A stretch of DNA of 64,000 bases from Prorocentrum cordatum (taxonomy: Eukaryota > Sar > Dinophyceae > Prorocentrales > Prorocentraceae): the NCBI GenBank assembly GCA_963575745.1, contig CAUYUJ010014593.1, positions 1,026,642 through 1,090,641 on the forward strand. The letters are read 5' to 3'. The position numbers and the translations under genes are program-made. Position 1 is the first letter of the stretch. Every line of letters starts with the position of its first letter. The notes beneath the pieces are model-generated. The model saw only the letters and a list, made by a program, of their open reading frames with translations, did no database searches and was not told the DNA's origin. This document shows, piece after piece, positions 34,714 to 45,840 of this stretch.

Positions 34714-35768
34714 ACATTAGTGGTGGAGTTTCGCGAACGCAAAGCGAACAGGTTCGGGAGATTTACAAACATGCGCTATATGCCATGGTTCAGGTATCAT
34801 GATTGCTGGGTTCCGTTCGTTTGGCGCGCCGTCCGATGGCGCTCTCATCGCAGATGCGTCCAGGAATTTCAGGAGATATGGAGAATGGTAGAGTAATTTG
34901 CGATGGAGCAATAAACGCCACGCCCCGAGCCCCAGCACGGAGACGTGCCTGAAAAAGCTCCAATCGCACCTCAAAGTCTACGCCAGCGGAAGCTTCGCCA
35001 CTTCCAGCAAAGTAATTTGTTTGAGACAGACTACACCCAATCCATGATTGGCCCCCGCGAGCTTCAGGTACACAGTGAGGCAGGCGGCGAACAGAACCCT
35101 GACCCAGATGGCTACGACGTGACATGTGAGGAGGTGAACCAGTGGCTAGATTCCGAGTCGAGCCTCTCCCTGAAAGAGTATACATTGTTGTTTCGGTGGG
35201 TCGGTGAAGCGACGGCGGATGTCCACGTCAGAGAACCCCCGAAGATTATTCGCTTGTCGGCAGGGATAGTATGCTGATCGTCCCTGGATCTAGGATCAAT
35301 AGTACTGGGTTTAACGCTGCCGACAAATGTTGCCCGAAATTGGCAGCCAATTTCAGGATAACGACACCCGATGGCCGACCCCGACGGGGCCGGAGAAGGC
35401 ACCGCACCAGACAACCGCATCGGCGCATTTGACATCGCTTGCCAGTCTATCATTGCGACCGGGCGCCGCAGGGACACGCCTGCGATATTAGGCCAGGACA
35501 GCACGCAGCAGAAGCAGGCCATCGTCATTTTCGAACCCGGAAAAGAAGTTTTCATCTTTCCAGGAACGCGAGCTGTCAGGCTGAAGTTTCTTGCTGGAGC
35601 CCAGGCCTTCCCATGGAGAAAGCTCCCCCAGGGTGCATCCGCATTCCATGCGACGATGACAAGGAGGCGTCACATGGAGCGATCAGCTCGGAACGAGCCT
35701 TGCACATTCTGACAGCTCGCGAACGAGCCGAGAAACGACCGCGCACGCGACGGAGGGCAGCATAACGA
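34714..35768 (+). repeat. 1,053-bp tandem duplication, unit 2
   Basis: Second copy of the unit. Stops and small indels differ from unit 1, so both copies have decayed independently since the duplication. Confidence 0.85.
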
Positions 35769-37569
35769 CCATTAGTGCTTCATTGTCTACCGGCGCAATC
35801 GTCATGGATGGGGGGGTGGGCACACGCTTGATCAGCGCGCCCACTGCCACGGCGAACAAGTTCAGCCTGAGCCTGGGCAAGCCTGAGCGCTGCAGGCATT
35901 TCAGAAGAGGCTGTACAAAGCGTCTGAACCCGCCACGGCCCAGATGCTCGATCGACGCATGGCATTGTCCGCGTTGTGCACGCCTGCCGACCCTGAGTTC
36001 GCTGATCTGGCGCGTGCGATCTGGGGCAGGGTTTGCTGCCGCCCAAAGATCGCGCCCCCTTATGCTGGCGCCTCAGCCTCGCGTCCCAACCGTGAGCGTC
36101 GTCCTCCGGCGGGCCCCCGTAGCGCGCTGCCGCTGTTCCCAGCTGGCACCGCTAGAGCGGGCCCAGCACCGCCTTGCAGTAGCTTCATGGCCTGGCCTGG
36201 GGACAGGATGGTCGTCCGCCAGGAAACTTGCCCAAGTAAACAGCAAGAAAGCATATGCAAGTTAACATGTTCGCGGGGCTTGCGCCGACCTCCGACACGA
36301 GGGTTCCGCACGCGATCACATCACCAATATTGGGTTGATGACATCCGCTGGGATAAAAAGTCCGGCATCCTGATTCCCATGGGCCATTTACTGTCGTGGA
36401 TTAGCACCCCGGTCGACTGGCACGCGCGAACCCCGGCAGGCGGATGGGCCGACACTGGCAACGAATACAGAGTACGTTGTACGCAGCTCACACACTACGT
36501 GCGCATCGAATGATGCACGGGCCACTTGGGGACGCATGGAAGCTAACCTATGCGCGATACGATTGATGGTTGTAGGATTCAGATATCGTGGGTGCGGTTG
36601 CGCCGCATGGAGACTAAGTGGTAAATAGAGGAGTGCGCCCAGTGGTACCTACATGAAAAATGCTAGAAATGCGCCTGCACATGCAAAGCCGCCGGCAGCG
36701 CAAGTGCGTTTCCACGCAACAACGCTGCTTAGATTGGCACGGCGCGACACAACGTTTTTCCGCATGGGGCAGAAGAATACGCACCGGGCTCTTCAGTCTT
36801 CTTAGCAACAGCAACCGGGGCACATGTGGGCCCACCACAGCAAGGACAGCAAGGACGCGGAGACGTGAACATTACGACCTGTACGCGCACCGATCGGGGG
36901 GCACGCAACTCGACCAAAATGGTCTGGCGCGGCGAGCCGTGCGATGCATGACTTGGACGCGCAACGCGTAGTCCAGCACATTCATGTTGTGGAGCAGCCA
37001 GTCGGGCACGGTTGGCGCGCTGCACTCCATGACGGGGATGCCAATGCTAGCGCGCGTCTGCACCGGCAGGCCGACGATACGATCGCATTCGGCAGCGAGC
37101 CTCATCAACCATCGAAAAGATGCAAACGCGCCATCACAGACGATGTCCCCCCCCCTTTCGGACCGCGGGGATGGACGAGGACACCCACCAGTTGTCGAAC
37201 GGCACTGGCACTTTAGGCTTCAGGCGGAGGGGGAAGTAGAAGCTCCGCCCACGGAGTCCCGCTTCAAACAGAGAAGGAAATATTCAAAGCCGAAGAGGAA
37301 GCAAGGATGAATCACCATATGGACATGATGATTGTGGCGACCGTCTTTCAGGATTCGGGAAAGATGTCGCGACAGCCTGCGGTTGCGACGCAAGTTATCC
37401 GAGGAACGCCTGTGCGCGCGACGTGATGTTCTGTCGTGCAGGCACAAACACACATCACATTCCACATCATCGGTCTTTACATCCGAGTGGGCGCAGGAGT
37501 GGAGGTTCACGAATAAGAGCGCCCTACCATCATGTCTACGTTCTACTACAGTTGGTACATGTCACAAAT
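35769..37569 (+). other. Unresolved integrase-side part of the copia element
   Basis: No continuous coding frame. By position the integrase zinc-binding and catalytic regions should lie here, but I could not place the catalytic acidic residues. Confidence 0.35.
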
Positions 37570-38090
37570 GTGTTAAAGAAGCCCGGTGCCACCCTGAAGC
37601 TCGAGCGCCCGCACGGCACGCTACCACCATCGAGGCGCGAAAGTATACATTCCGGGCGGCACTAGACAGTATTGAAGAACAGCGAAAGCGCCACATTACC
37701 CCCCAAGTCTTCAAGCGCGCGCTCGCTGAGGCGGTTTTTGCATGCAGCGCTCGCCTGGTCTGCAACGATGCGGCGCCATATCAGGCATGCACCAGCAGAC
37801 CACTTGCTATGCTGCACGACTTGGACAGGCCTGATTCCCCTGAGTCTTCGGAGACCTCGGGACACGAACGTGACCAACACAGTCGCGAGATAAGTCTGGC
37901 CGTCATAACACAGGCTACAGCTGTCGCGAAGGCGAATCGCGAACTACGCGCACGCACGTACCCTGACGGGGCGCGACCTGACAGACCTGAGGACCATTTC
38001 GAAAATCACAGACCTACGGAGACGACAGACGATCATGCAGTTGGAATAGACCGTACCCCGTGCTCAGAAATGAGCTTGAACGTAGACTGT
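37570..38090 (+). pseudogene. copia integrase C-terminal segment
   Basis: In an open stretch of 339 codons (37,332-38,351) the text FKRALAEAVFACSARLVCN, then APYQAC, then LAMLHDLDRP, then SREISLAVITQATAVAKANR follows the pattern after the integrase core of copia elements. That pattern is a helix, the TPYQA-type motif, and a basic helix. The N- and C-terminal parts of the same open stretch look random, so only this section is counted. Confidence 0.6.
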
Positions 38091-39265
38091 TTGCGGTTGA
38101 GGCTGGCTCCAGAGAAGGAGTTGTCGAATCCAGGCGCCAGACACGCCCGACGCGTGGAGGCTGTCGTCGCGGGGGGGGTTGGCATGGAGAGCATGGCCGC
38201 GCGGACAGTTGCCCCCTGCATCGCAAATCTAGGAGCAGGGCAACTTGCCAGAACGCTTGGAGACACTCCTGACGGAGAGGGGGCCACCAGGGCGACTGAA
38301 GGAAGCATGCCGAACATTCGAGTGCATTTGGCTTTGCAGTACCCCATCTAAAACGAGTTTCGCGTTGAGAAGGCCATCGCGATAAGGCGAGCTACACGTA
38401 TTAGATTCCTTCCAGTCTGTTGCGTTTCTAGCTGGGCCTTGGCACGCGACTAATCCAGATTTCCATTGCTACGGATGCGGAGGCACTGGCCTACACGTGG
38501 TCCGTAGCATTGGCAGCGTTTACCTTCGCGTGGCCCCGCGCCTCAGGCCATCGAACCAGACCGCGAACTTCGACGAGGACCTGGCCAATTTGAATGCGTT
38601 GGCCGACCCCCCATCGAATCAAGACAGGGGCGGCCACAGACACGACCCAGAAACATGTGGGCAGTCAGACCACAGCGACGGCCGGCCGTCGACAGTATAC
38701 GAGACCAGCGAGGCGCACGACGCCGAGGCCATGATATCCTAAGACTGGCACGACGAATTGCGCCGAGATTTTCGCCGAGTCAGACGACGGTATCTACCGC
38801 GCCCCCACCGCAATTATCCCCGATCGATGTGCGGTGGTCACAGCGGTGGATAAGCACGGCGACCTGCAGGGGGACTTGCCTGACCACATGCTCGGGGACG
38901 AGCTCTATTTCGATGAGCATTGCCTTGCCTCCCTCTTCTCATCGGACCATGATGGCGAGTATCGATCAGATGAACACAGACAATGTCAAGTGCGTGGGTT
39001 TGCGCTTCACATGGGGACACTGCGCAAGCCATCCTGACACCTGAAAAGGTGGATCCCTCAGCTGGCAGGGATGCCGCAACCGCGCGCCCACGCGCATCGG
39101 CGGCCGCTGAACGCGCTGGCGCGGCCAAGGAAGACAGCCTACTCACCAAGGTGGACTACGCGGATCATCTAAAGAAAGCAAGCGAAGCCTTTCACGGAGG
39201 ACTGAACAGATGGCTCGGCAGCATGCGTGTTTGACATGTAAGTTGAATGGAAAGTCTCAAACGTC

Positions 39266-39870
39266 ATGACATCACGGCACGCGTACACATGGAAATTCGT
39301 GAAAGACGCACAGGGTTGGCAAGTGCGCACCAATCGTCTCCGATTCGTACGTAGGGGCTCGTTGGATATTGAAGCATTCGACATAGAAACTTTCTCTGCC
39401 ACTACTTGCTGCCAATCACAGCGACTGCTCGCCAGCGAAGCAGCTGGTCACCCAGAATGGACTATGGCATCCATGGGCGTGGACAGGCGTTCTTCAAGGG
39501 CTTGACCAACAACGGCCTGGCTACCGCGACCGGCGAGGGAACTCGCCAGGTGCGCTTTACTTTTTCCAGCCGGATGCGCACAGGTGCTGCGTGCGCTACC
39601 CTGTTTCTCTAGCTACTGCGAAAGTCGGCTCTGTCTGAGATGTCTGAAGCCTGGCACAGGCGCAGAGGACGCCCTTCGGGCACTCCCATCCAAGCCGCGC
39701 AACACGACGCGAGCAATAGGTCTAAATCCAAGTCGCTTCGACCCTAAACTACATCCCTTTCCGATCTCATCGCAGCCAAGCATGCGGACGACATCAGCAT
39801 GATCGCACTCGAAGGGAATCTTGGCGATTGCGTTCAACGGGTCGAACAGGTTTGACAAAGGTTAAATCTG
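39266..39870 (+). pseudogene. copia reverse transcriptase, three frames
   Basis: LRFVRRGSLDIEAFDIETFS and SQRLLASEAAGHPEWTMASM (39,345-39,470) match the start of the copia RT domain. After a shift near 39,490, CLRCLKPGTGAEDALRALP (39,620-39,690) matches the palm. KHADDIS (39,778-39,800, catalytic GAC GAC at 39,787-39,792) replaces the usual YVDD box. The same frame then meets stops. In the family it copies genomic RNA into DNA. Confidence 0.8.
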
Positions 39871-39899
39871 AAAATACACCCACGCAAACTGCGCCGCCC

Positions 39900-40420
39900 G
39901 CCGCGCTAAAAACGACAACGGGGATGCGGCCGTGGACCAGGGCGACTACATCAAACACTGTCGACCCATAGCCCACCCTGAGCTCACCGGCGCACCCGCA
40001 GAACCCAAGGCAACGAAAGTTGTCTCTGACATGCGCGTCCGCCTACGGGCCCTAGCCCATGGCCTCCTCGCCCAGATGCGGTCGATGGCGCGAGTGGTAT
40101 CTCTCCAGATGGACCAAGAACCCACGAATATCCAGCCAGGCACGTCGTTTGGGCGCTGCGACGAGAAACTCATCAGCGACCCAAAGAGAAGAAATTGTCT
40201 TCGAATGCGCCCTTGAGGCGAAGTGGTCATTCAAAGCGACTCCGGTTACCATAAATTGGACGGACGAGAGCACGACGAGACCAGAAAGGCCACGACATTG
40301 GATGAGCAAGCTTGCCCAGCGAGGAAGCTCGCCCAGCGGCGAATCCGCGGCGCGACGGCATTCGCAAGTCTCATCGACTTCAAGCGTGGTCTAGCCACGT
40401 AGCGGAAGCGCTAGCGGCGG
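39900..40420 (+). pseudogene. copia RT thumb and RNase H start
   Basis: DYIKHCRPIAHPELTG and QATKVV-like text (39,938-40,030), then MARVVSLQMDQEPTNIQ (about 40,086-40,135), correspond to the connection after RT. A stop follows and then EVVIQSDSGYHKLDG (40,216-40,262), the first RNase H strand with its catalytic Asp. Beyond 40,420 only scattered similarity is seen. Confidence 0.65.
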
Positions 40421-41230
40421 CCCACAATCTGGACGATGCATAGCCCACGCTCATCACGCCAAGTGAGTTGCAAGCTGGGCCACCATCGCCTCAGGCGCCT
40501 CGGGATGCACGTGGGATAGATGGTCTGGCCACTAAAGCATCCGCAACTTTCATGTGCAACCGACACATACTTCATTTTTTCGTAAAGGTCTCAAGGTTCC
40601 CACCGGGCGCGCAGCACTCGGCCAGATGAGTTGGATGCTCGAACGAATGCACAAAGGTATTGCACACAGCTTGAAATAGCGTGACACATAGGATCTGACT
40701 GCTCATGGCCATACCAAGGGTAGCACGGATAGAAACTGCATCACGGAAGTAATGTCGGGACACCAGTCATTCAAGCACTACGTCAAATTGTTCGGCACCT
40801 CCCGAGGACATCCAGAGCAGAAATCGAAAGACCCGAAGGTGAAGTATTGGATGGTTTTTTGTTCGGATTCACGCGCATTTGGGCAGCAATGCGTCTTCAG
40901 GTCGTTCATATATTTGCGAACGCCTCTTGTTACAGGCGCAGCCCGCGGTTCGGAAACGAGCACTACTTTCCTTAACACCAATACATCGAAGATGGAGGCC
41001 GCGAGACGCTGGTGGAGGTGGCCCTCGACGTCTGCCCTCGAGGCCCAATTAATTGCCTCAATGGCGCCCGATGTTTTGGGAATGAATGCATTTGAGCTCA
41101 TTCGTTTTCGGGCTTCGGTCGTCCCTGGGTCCTCCAGGAATTTCCTGCGCAAGCTTTCTTGGGCCGTTGCGCCCGACGTACTGGGTTATTCAGTCGCTTC
41201 GCTCACTCCGCCGGCCCATGTTGCATGATC
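40421..41230. other. Copia remnant tail and flank
   Basis: No gene. Sequence near 40,640-40,690 may be the RNase H end. A phrase at 41,188-41,215 (CAGTCGCTTCGCTCACTCCG) resembles 4,031-4,052. Confidence 0.3.
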
Positions 41231-41271
41231 GCTACTGCTTCGCCGTGGGCCAGGGGCCATTGTGGCGCCGC

Positions 41272-41405
41272 CGTGGAGGAGGAGAAAGATGAGGATGGGG
41301 AGGGGAGGGGAGGAGGAGGAGAGGATGAAAAGGAGAGGAGGAGGAGGAAGATAAGTAGGAGGAGGAGGAGGAGGAGGAGAAGGGGAAGGGGCGGAGGAGG
41401 AAGCC
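41272..41405 (+). repeat. GGA-rich microsatellite
   Basis: Imperfect GAGGAG/GGAGGA over about 130 bases. Confidence 0.9.
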
Positions 41406-41524
41406 TCTCGTTGGCATCGTGTGTTGCTCTTCGGGCCAAACAGGGTCGTCGTCAAGATGCTTCTTTGGGAGGCCTGTTGGGGTCTTTTGAGAAGCCGCTC
41501 GGGGGCGCCAGGGAGGCAATTTTG

Positions 41525-42095
41525 AATTTCTGGAGCCTCTTGGGGCCTCTTTGGGGCCTCCTGGGGGCCTCCTGGAGCCTCTTGGGGGCCTCTTGGCGGC
41601 ATCTTGGGGCCTCTTGGTGACGTTTTGGGAGCCTATCGGGGCCTCCTGGGGCCCTCTTGCGGGGGAAGCTCGAGTTTTCTGTTCGTGGTCCCCCTCTTGG
41701 GCCCGTCTTGGGGCCGTCTTGGGGCCGTCTTGGGCCGTCTTGGGCGCTTCTTGGGCCGTCTATGGGCCCTCTTGGGGCCCTCTTGGAAGCCTCTTGGCCC
41801 GTCTTGGGGCGCTCTTGGGGGCCTCTTGGGCCGTCTTGGAGCATCGGATGGCCGAAAAGGCGACAAGGCCAAAGCCCTTCCAAAACCATCGTAAAATTTA
41901 TGATTTTGGCCGGTCGGGCCCTCTTGTGAGGCCTCTTGGAGGCCACTTGGAGGCCTCTTGGGCCGTCTTGGGTCATCATCGGCGTCTTGGAGCGCTCTTT
42001 GGGCGTCTCGGGGGCCTCTTGGACCGTCTGGGGGACCTCTTAGCCCTCTTGGACCGATTTGGAGCTCTCTGGGGCTCCGAAAAAGAGTTCCGGCA
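41525..42095 (+). repeat. CTTGGGGCC-type minisatellite, copy 3 (long)
   Basis: About 570 bases of TCTTGGGGCC(G)TCTTGGG(C) words, interrupted at 41,845-41,925. It reads as Gly-Pro-Leu-Gly-Pro-Ser-Trp on the plus strand and Gln-Asp-Gly-Pro-Arg on the minus strand, which are repeat artefacts. It directly precedes repeat X. Confidence 0.85.
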
Positions 42096-42099
42096 TCCT

Positions 42100-42245
42100 T
42101 GAACAGGACTTGCCGGGAGTTTGCCGGAGTAATTTCCGTCCGGGGACCCCCAGGGCCCGCCCCGCGCGCGCGAACTAGAAAGATTGTTTACCAGCTACCG
42201 GAGATCTTAGCACGCCTCTGGCCCGTTGGGCCGGCGAATTGTTTT
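42100..42245 (+). repeat. Dispersed repeat X, copy 2
   Basis: Same sequence family as 4,240-4,402, with CCCGCGCGCGCGAACTAGAA and GGCCCGTTGGGCCGGCGAATT. Confidence 0.8.
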
Positions 42246-42254
42246 TGCGCCTTT

Positions 42255-42505
42255 CGGGTCAGCAAAGCGCAACGGAGCGCAGCGTTGTTTTCCCTGTCCC
42301 CGACTTTCAAGGGAGGCGTCCAGGGGGACATCTAGCGCGCTTCTCTGTTGCTAGTGGCTCAAGGTGTGCACGCCATGTTTGGCCACCGATACGCTGTTGT
42401 TGCCACTTGAGACGAAAAGGTTAGGCCACCCAGATCTGCACCCATTACATTATCCCTTCGTATTAACAGTATACAAGGCAGCAGCGTACTATGTGGCATG
42501 ATACC
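42255..42505 (+). repeat. Dispersed repeat Y, copy 2
   Basis: Same family as 27,836-28,060. Here X and Y are adjacent. Confidence 0.8.
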
Positions 42506-42529
42506 AGAGAGAAAACCCAATCAGGGCTA

Positions 42530-42720
42530 CAGGGCTAGGGGGCTATTGAGCTATAGGACTATGGAGCTATAGGGCTATAGAGCTGTAGGGCTATAGGTCT
42601 ATAGGGCTATTGGGCTACAGGGCTATAGGGCTGTAGGGCTATAGGGCACCCCCGGGCAGCCCCGGGCACGCCCGGGCACTCGGGCACCACCGGGCACCCG
42701 GGCACCCGGGCGTGCAGCGA
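42530..42720 (+). repeat. GGGCTATAG array followed by CCCGGGCA array
   Basis: About 13 imperfect GGGCTATAG units (42,520-42,645), then GGGCACC(C)CCGGGCA words to 42,716. Confidence 0.9.
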
Positions 42721-42929
42721 AAATCGGCGGCAAACCTAACCTAACCATATGAATCCGCTAGGACCCCTCCAGAGGCAAGTTCTAATTGGGGAATTTCAGC
42801 GTTGAAATCGGCTCCCCTTAAGCCATCTTGGAAGCCATCGGGCAAAAAAGGAGGGGTACTCAAGTAGTGCCTCCCCGTCTTGGCCCGAAAAATGGCTTCC
42901 TGGAGCAATATTGGGCCGCGATTTGGCGC

Positions 42930-43790
42930 TGTTGGGGCCGTCTTGGGGCCATCCTGGACTATCTTGGGGCCGTTTGGGCTTCAAGAGCCCATCGGAAGCG
43001 AAAACAATTCGAGAAGGCCAAAAACACTGAACAACATCATGGTGTTCAATGATTCTAGGCTTCTTGGAGACCTCCTTGGGGGGCTCGGACGGCAGTTGGG
43101 GCCGTCCTGGGGCGATATTGAGGAGTCTCGGAGGCACGTCGGAAACTGTATTGGGTCGTCCTGCCACCGCGTTTGGGTTGCGAGTCGCAGTCTTCAGGGA
43201 TGTTTCTTCGGGTCTCTTCGGAGCGCTTTCGGGGGCATTTTGGGAACAGTTCGCGGGCCTCTTGGGAGTTTCACGGGGGCCTCTTTAAGGCCGTTTGGGG
43301 CCTCTTGCGGACCTCTTGGGGCCTCTTGGGGGCCCTTCGGGGGCCTCGAGGGGGCCCTTTGGGAGCTTGTTGGGGGCCCTTCGGGGCCGAGTGCTCGAAA
43401 TGTCCAGTCGGGTTCCCCATCTGGAAGCCCCTTCTTGGGGCCGTCTTTGGGCCCTCTTGGGCCATTTTGGGTGCATCTTTGGCCGTCTTGGAGTCATTTT
43501 GGGCAGTCTTGGGGCCCGCTCGGAGGCCTTTGGAGCCGTTTGGGGGCGATCTTGGGAGCCTCCTGGGCCGTCGTGGAGCGTCGGGAAGCCGAAAAGCGCG
43601 AACGCCAAAATGCTTAAGTTAATGAATTCTGCCTCTTGGAATCCTTTTCGCTGTCTTTTGGAGGCGTCTTGGAGGGATTTTTCGGTGACGCTGAGGCTTC
43701 TTGTGCCCTCCTGGAGCCTTTGGGGGGCCTGGTGCGCCTATTTGGGGGCCTCGTTGGGTGGGGTCACCGTCCCAGAAGCCCACGCGACAC
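42930..43790 (+). repeat. CTTGGGGCC-type minisatellite, copy 4 (long, degenerate)
   Basis: G-rich words of the same family recur throughout, separated by short unique spacers (near 43,000-43,060, 43,590-43,640). Frames of about 150-245 codons here are repeat artefacts. Confidence 0.75.
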
Positions 43791-44240
43791 ATCCCAGTAA
43801 CGCCCAACAGGGCCCGGCGGCGCCTGGGAAACCAGGGGTCTGGGCCCTTTAAAGAACCGTTAAACCCACTGGAACCTTTCAGGGCTGCACGAAGTTTGGG
43901 GCACTCCACAGCATGCCGAAGGCGCTGAAGGCACGGTGGCGGATATTGAGCGATCTTGGAGGCCATCTCGTGCTCTTTGGGGCCCTATGGGAAACAGTGG
44001 GTGCCAAAAATGGCCCTCTGACACCTCGCGGGGTGGGCAGACCCACGGACGGGCAGGGGGAGGGGGAACCCCTTCTTCGAAGGGGAGGAGGGGTTAGCAG
44101 AACGAGCTCCCTAGTCGTCCAGAAAGCTGGTGGGTTTCTGAGCATAGGGAGAATAAATTGCGTGGAAGTCTCAAGCGGAACGCCCGGGCCAGCCTACGGA
44201 CACGCGTGGTGTGGTGAGCGACAGGGAGGAGGTATGCTGT
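43791..44240. other. No recognised gene
   Basis: Unique-looking sequence between minisatellite blocks. Nothing coding is identified. Confidence 0.35.
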
Positions 44241-44244
44241 AAGG

Positions 44245-44820
44245 AAAAGAGGATGGAGGAGGAAGAAGAGAAAGAAGACGAAGAAGAAGAAGAAGAAGAA
44301 GACGAGGCTTCTTGGGCTCTCCTGGGGTCTTTTGGGGGCCCCGTGGGAGCCTCTGAGGGGCTTATTGGTAACCTTTTGGGAGCCTCCAGGAGCCTCTCAG
44401 GCTGGCCTTTTGGCCTTCGGAAGCCGTCTTGGGGGCGCACTGGGACGTCTTAGGGTCTTATGGGGGCAATTAAGAGCCGTTTGAGACGTCTCTGGGTCCG
44501 TCTTGGCGCCCTCTTGTTGTCGTTGTTGTGCCCTCTTCGGGGCTTCTGGGGCCGTCCTGGGGCTATCTTGTATGCCCCTCTGTGCCAGATTTGGCTGTTG
44601 GAAGCTCGAAAAGGCGAGATTGCGAAAATCTTGCGAAAACCTCCGGAAGCAAATGAGTTCGGCATCTCCGGACTTTTCCAGAGGGCCTCTCTTGGGTGGT
44701 CTTGAGGCGGTGGTTTGGAGCCGTTTTGAGGTCATGTTGGGCCGTCTTTGAAGCGGTTTTGCCCACCTTGGAGGCCATTTTGGACCGTGTAGGGCCGTCT
44801 TGGAGGCCATCTTGAGCGCC
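44245..44820 (+). repeat. GAAGAA microsatellite then CTTGGGGCC-type minisatellite, copy 5
   Basis: (GAA)n-like tract at 44,250-44,308, followed by TTTTGGGG/CTTGGGGCC words to about 44,820. Confidence 0.75.
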
Positions 44821-45124
44821 TTGGAGGCAGAGGAAGGCGAAGGCACTTTCTGTTTTTTCGATTGACTGGTTGGATGGGCCAAGATCCCATTTGAATTTGT
44901 TTGGGAGGGCCAGGGAGGGTCATCAAGAGCTCGAAAAAATTGGCACGCCAAGCACCCTTTTGCAAGCAAAGGGGGGCGGCGGACCCAAGACGCCTACGGC
45001 GAACCACCGCCACTCTGCCTCCATGGAAACGCCCATGAGGCCAAACGCTGGGCCAAAGTAAGCTATTGGACGATGTGTTCCCCCAGCCGTTGGGGAATCC
45101 TTTCGGTGGAACACTTGGGGGAGG

Positions 45125-45330
45125 AAAGGACAGAGGAGGAGGAGGAGGAGGAGGAGGAGGAGGAGGAGAAGCAGGAGGAGGGAGGAGGAGGAGGGGAAGG
45201 AGGATTTTGATTAAGAGGAAGTCTTTGGAAAACCTCTTTGGACTTCTTGGGGCCTCCTGGTGGCTTCATGGGGGCCCCTTGGGGGCCTCTGAGGTGCCTA
45301 TTCGGAGCCTCCCGGGACCTCTTGTGAGCC
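45125..45330 (+). repeat. GGA microsatellite then short CTTGGGGCC block
   Basis: (GGA)n at 45,130-45,205, then CTTCTTGGGGCCTCCTGG words to 45,320. Confidence 0.85.
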
Positions 45331-45334
45331 ATTC

Positions 45335-45615
45335 GGGGGCCACGAAGCGTGTGAGGGGTGTGCCGGAACCGGCGGGGGCGGCGCCGCCATGCAGTCGCGC
45401 TCGTCGAGATCGCAGGTTGAATTCCCTACGGACCAGGAACCTTGTGGGAGGTGTGCCGAAATGGGCGCGGCGCCGCCATGCGGTCGCGTTCATTGACACG
45501 GTAGGTGGAACTCATTGCGGGGCCAAGAAACGTGTGAGAGTTGTGCCGAAATGGGAGCGATGCCGCCATGTGGTCGCTCCTTGTGAGACTGTAGGTGGAC
45601 GAATCGAGAGAGAGG
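45335..45615 (+). repeat. ~95-bp repeat, family S third locus, three units
   Basis: Units share (G)GGGCCA(A/C)GAA(A/G)CGTGTGAG, GTGTGCCG(G)AAATGGG and CGCCGCCATG(C/T)(A/G)GTCGC, then GTAGGTGGA. The GTAGGTGGA ... GGGGCCACGAA core is that of the satellites at 4.6 and 6.1 kb. Confidence 0.7.
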
Positions 45616-45840
45616 TGTGCGGGAATGGGCATGAGGTGTACAGAGGCAGGAGGGGGTGAGGAGGAGAAGGAGGATAAGCGCGTGCTGCTCATATCACACA
45701 GCATGGTTGGGAGCAGCAGTTCATGCGGGGCGCCTCGAGAGTCACGCGGCACGCCTTCAGAAATCCGCGAGTTGGGGGTTGGGAGTAATCAGAACATTCT
45801 GCACAGAGAACTCGAAGGGACCTGAGGCCACTTCACTCAG

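Larger units (their letters stand above)
28400..40900 (+). mobile_element. Decayed Ty1/copia-type LTR retrotransposon
   Basis: On the plus strand, in order, are a gag zinc-knuckle remnant (29.7-29.8 kb), a protease-like segment (duplicated, 33.7-35.8 kb), the C-terminal part of integrase (37.6-38.1 kb), RT (39.27-39.86 kb) and RNase H (from 40.2 kb). Gag-PR-IN-RT-RNH is the copia order. Every domain is broken by frameshifts and stops. No LTR pair was recognised, so the ends are rough. It lies wholly in the inferred 20-kb intron. Confidence 0.75.
25379..45840 (+). other. Inferred 20.5-kb intron
   Basis: Exon A ends ...GAG TGC AT and the next exon begins T GCC TAC after CTTCACTCAG at 45,831-45,840. 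Joining them restores an ATT codon and keeps frame. The join places a Cys (exon A) about 16 residues before the Trp of the GPS motif, as expected for GPS domains. The intron holds a decayed copia element, the D, X and Y repeats and TTGGGGCC minisatellites. Another donor close to 25,379, such as the GT at 25,365, is possible. Confidence 0.5.

Noticed and set aside
37332-38351. 339-codon open frame as an intact gene
   Set aside because: Only the middle part matches copia integrase. The ends have no similarity and the neighbours are broken, so it is treated as a remnant.
41188-41215. Short match to about 4,031-4,052 as LTR ends
   Set aside because: Only about 20-25 bases match and the partner lies far outside the copia element, so it is not evidence for LTRs.
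41525-43790. Frames of 90-245 codons with Gly-Pro-Leu-Gly or Gln-Asp-Gly-Pro repeats
   Set aside because: They coincide exactly with the TTGGGGCC minisatellite and change frame with repeat indels.
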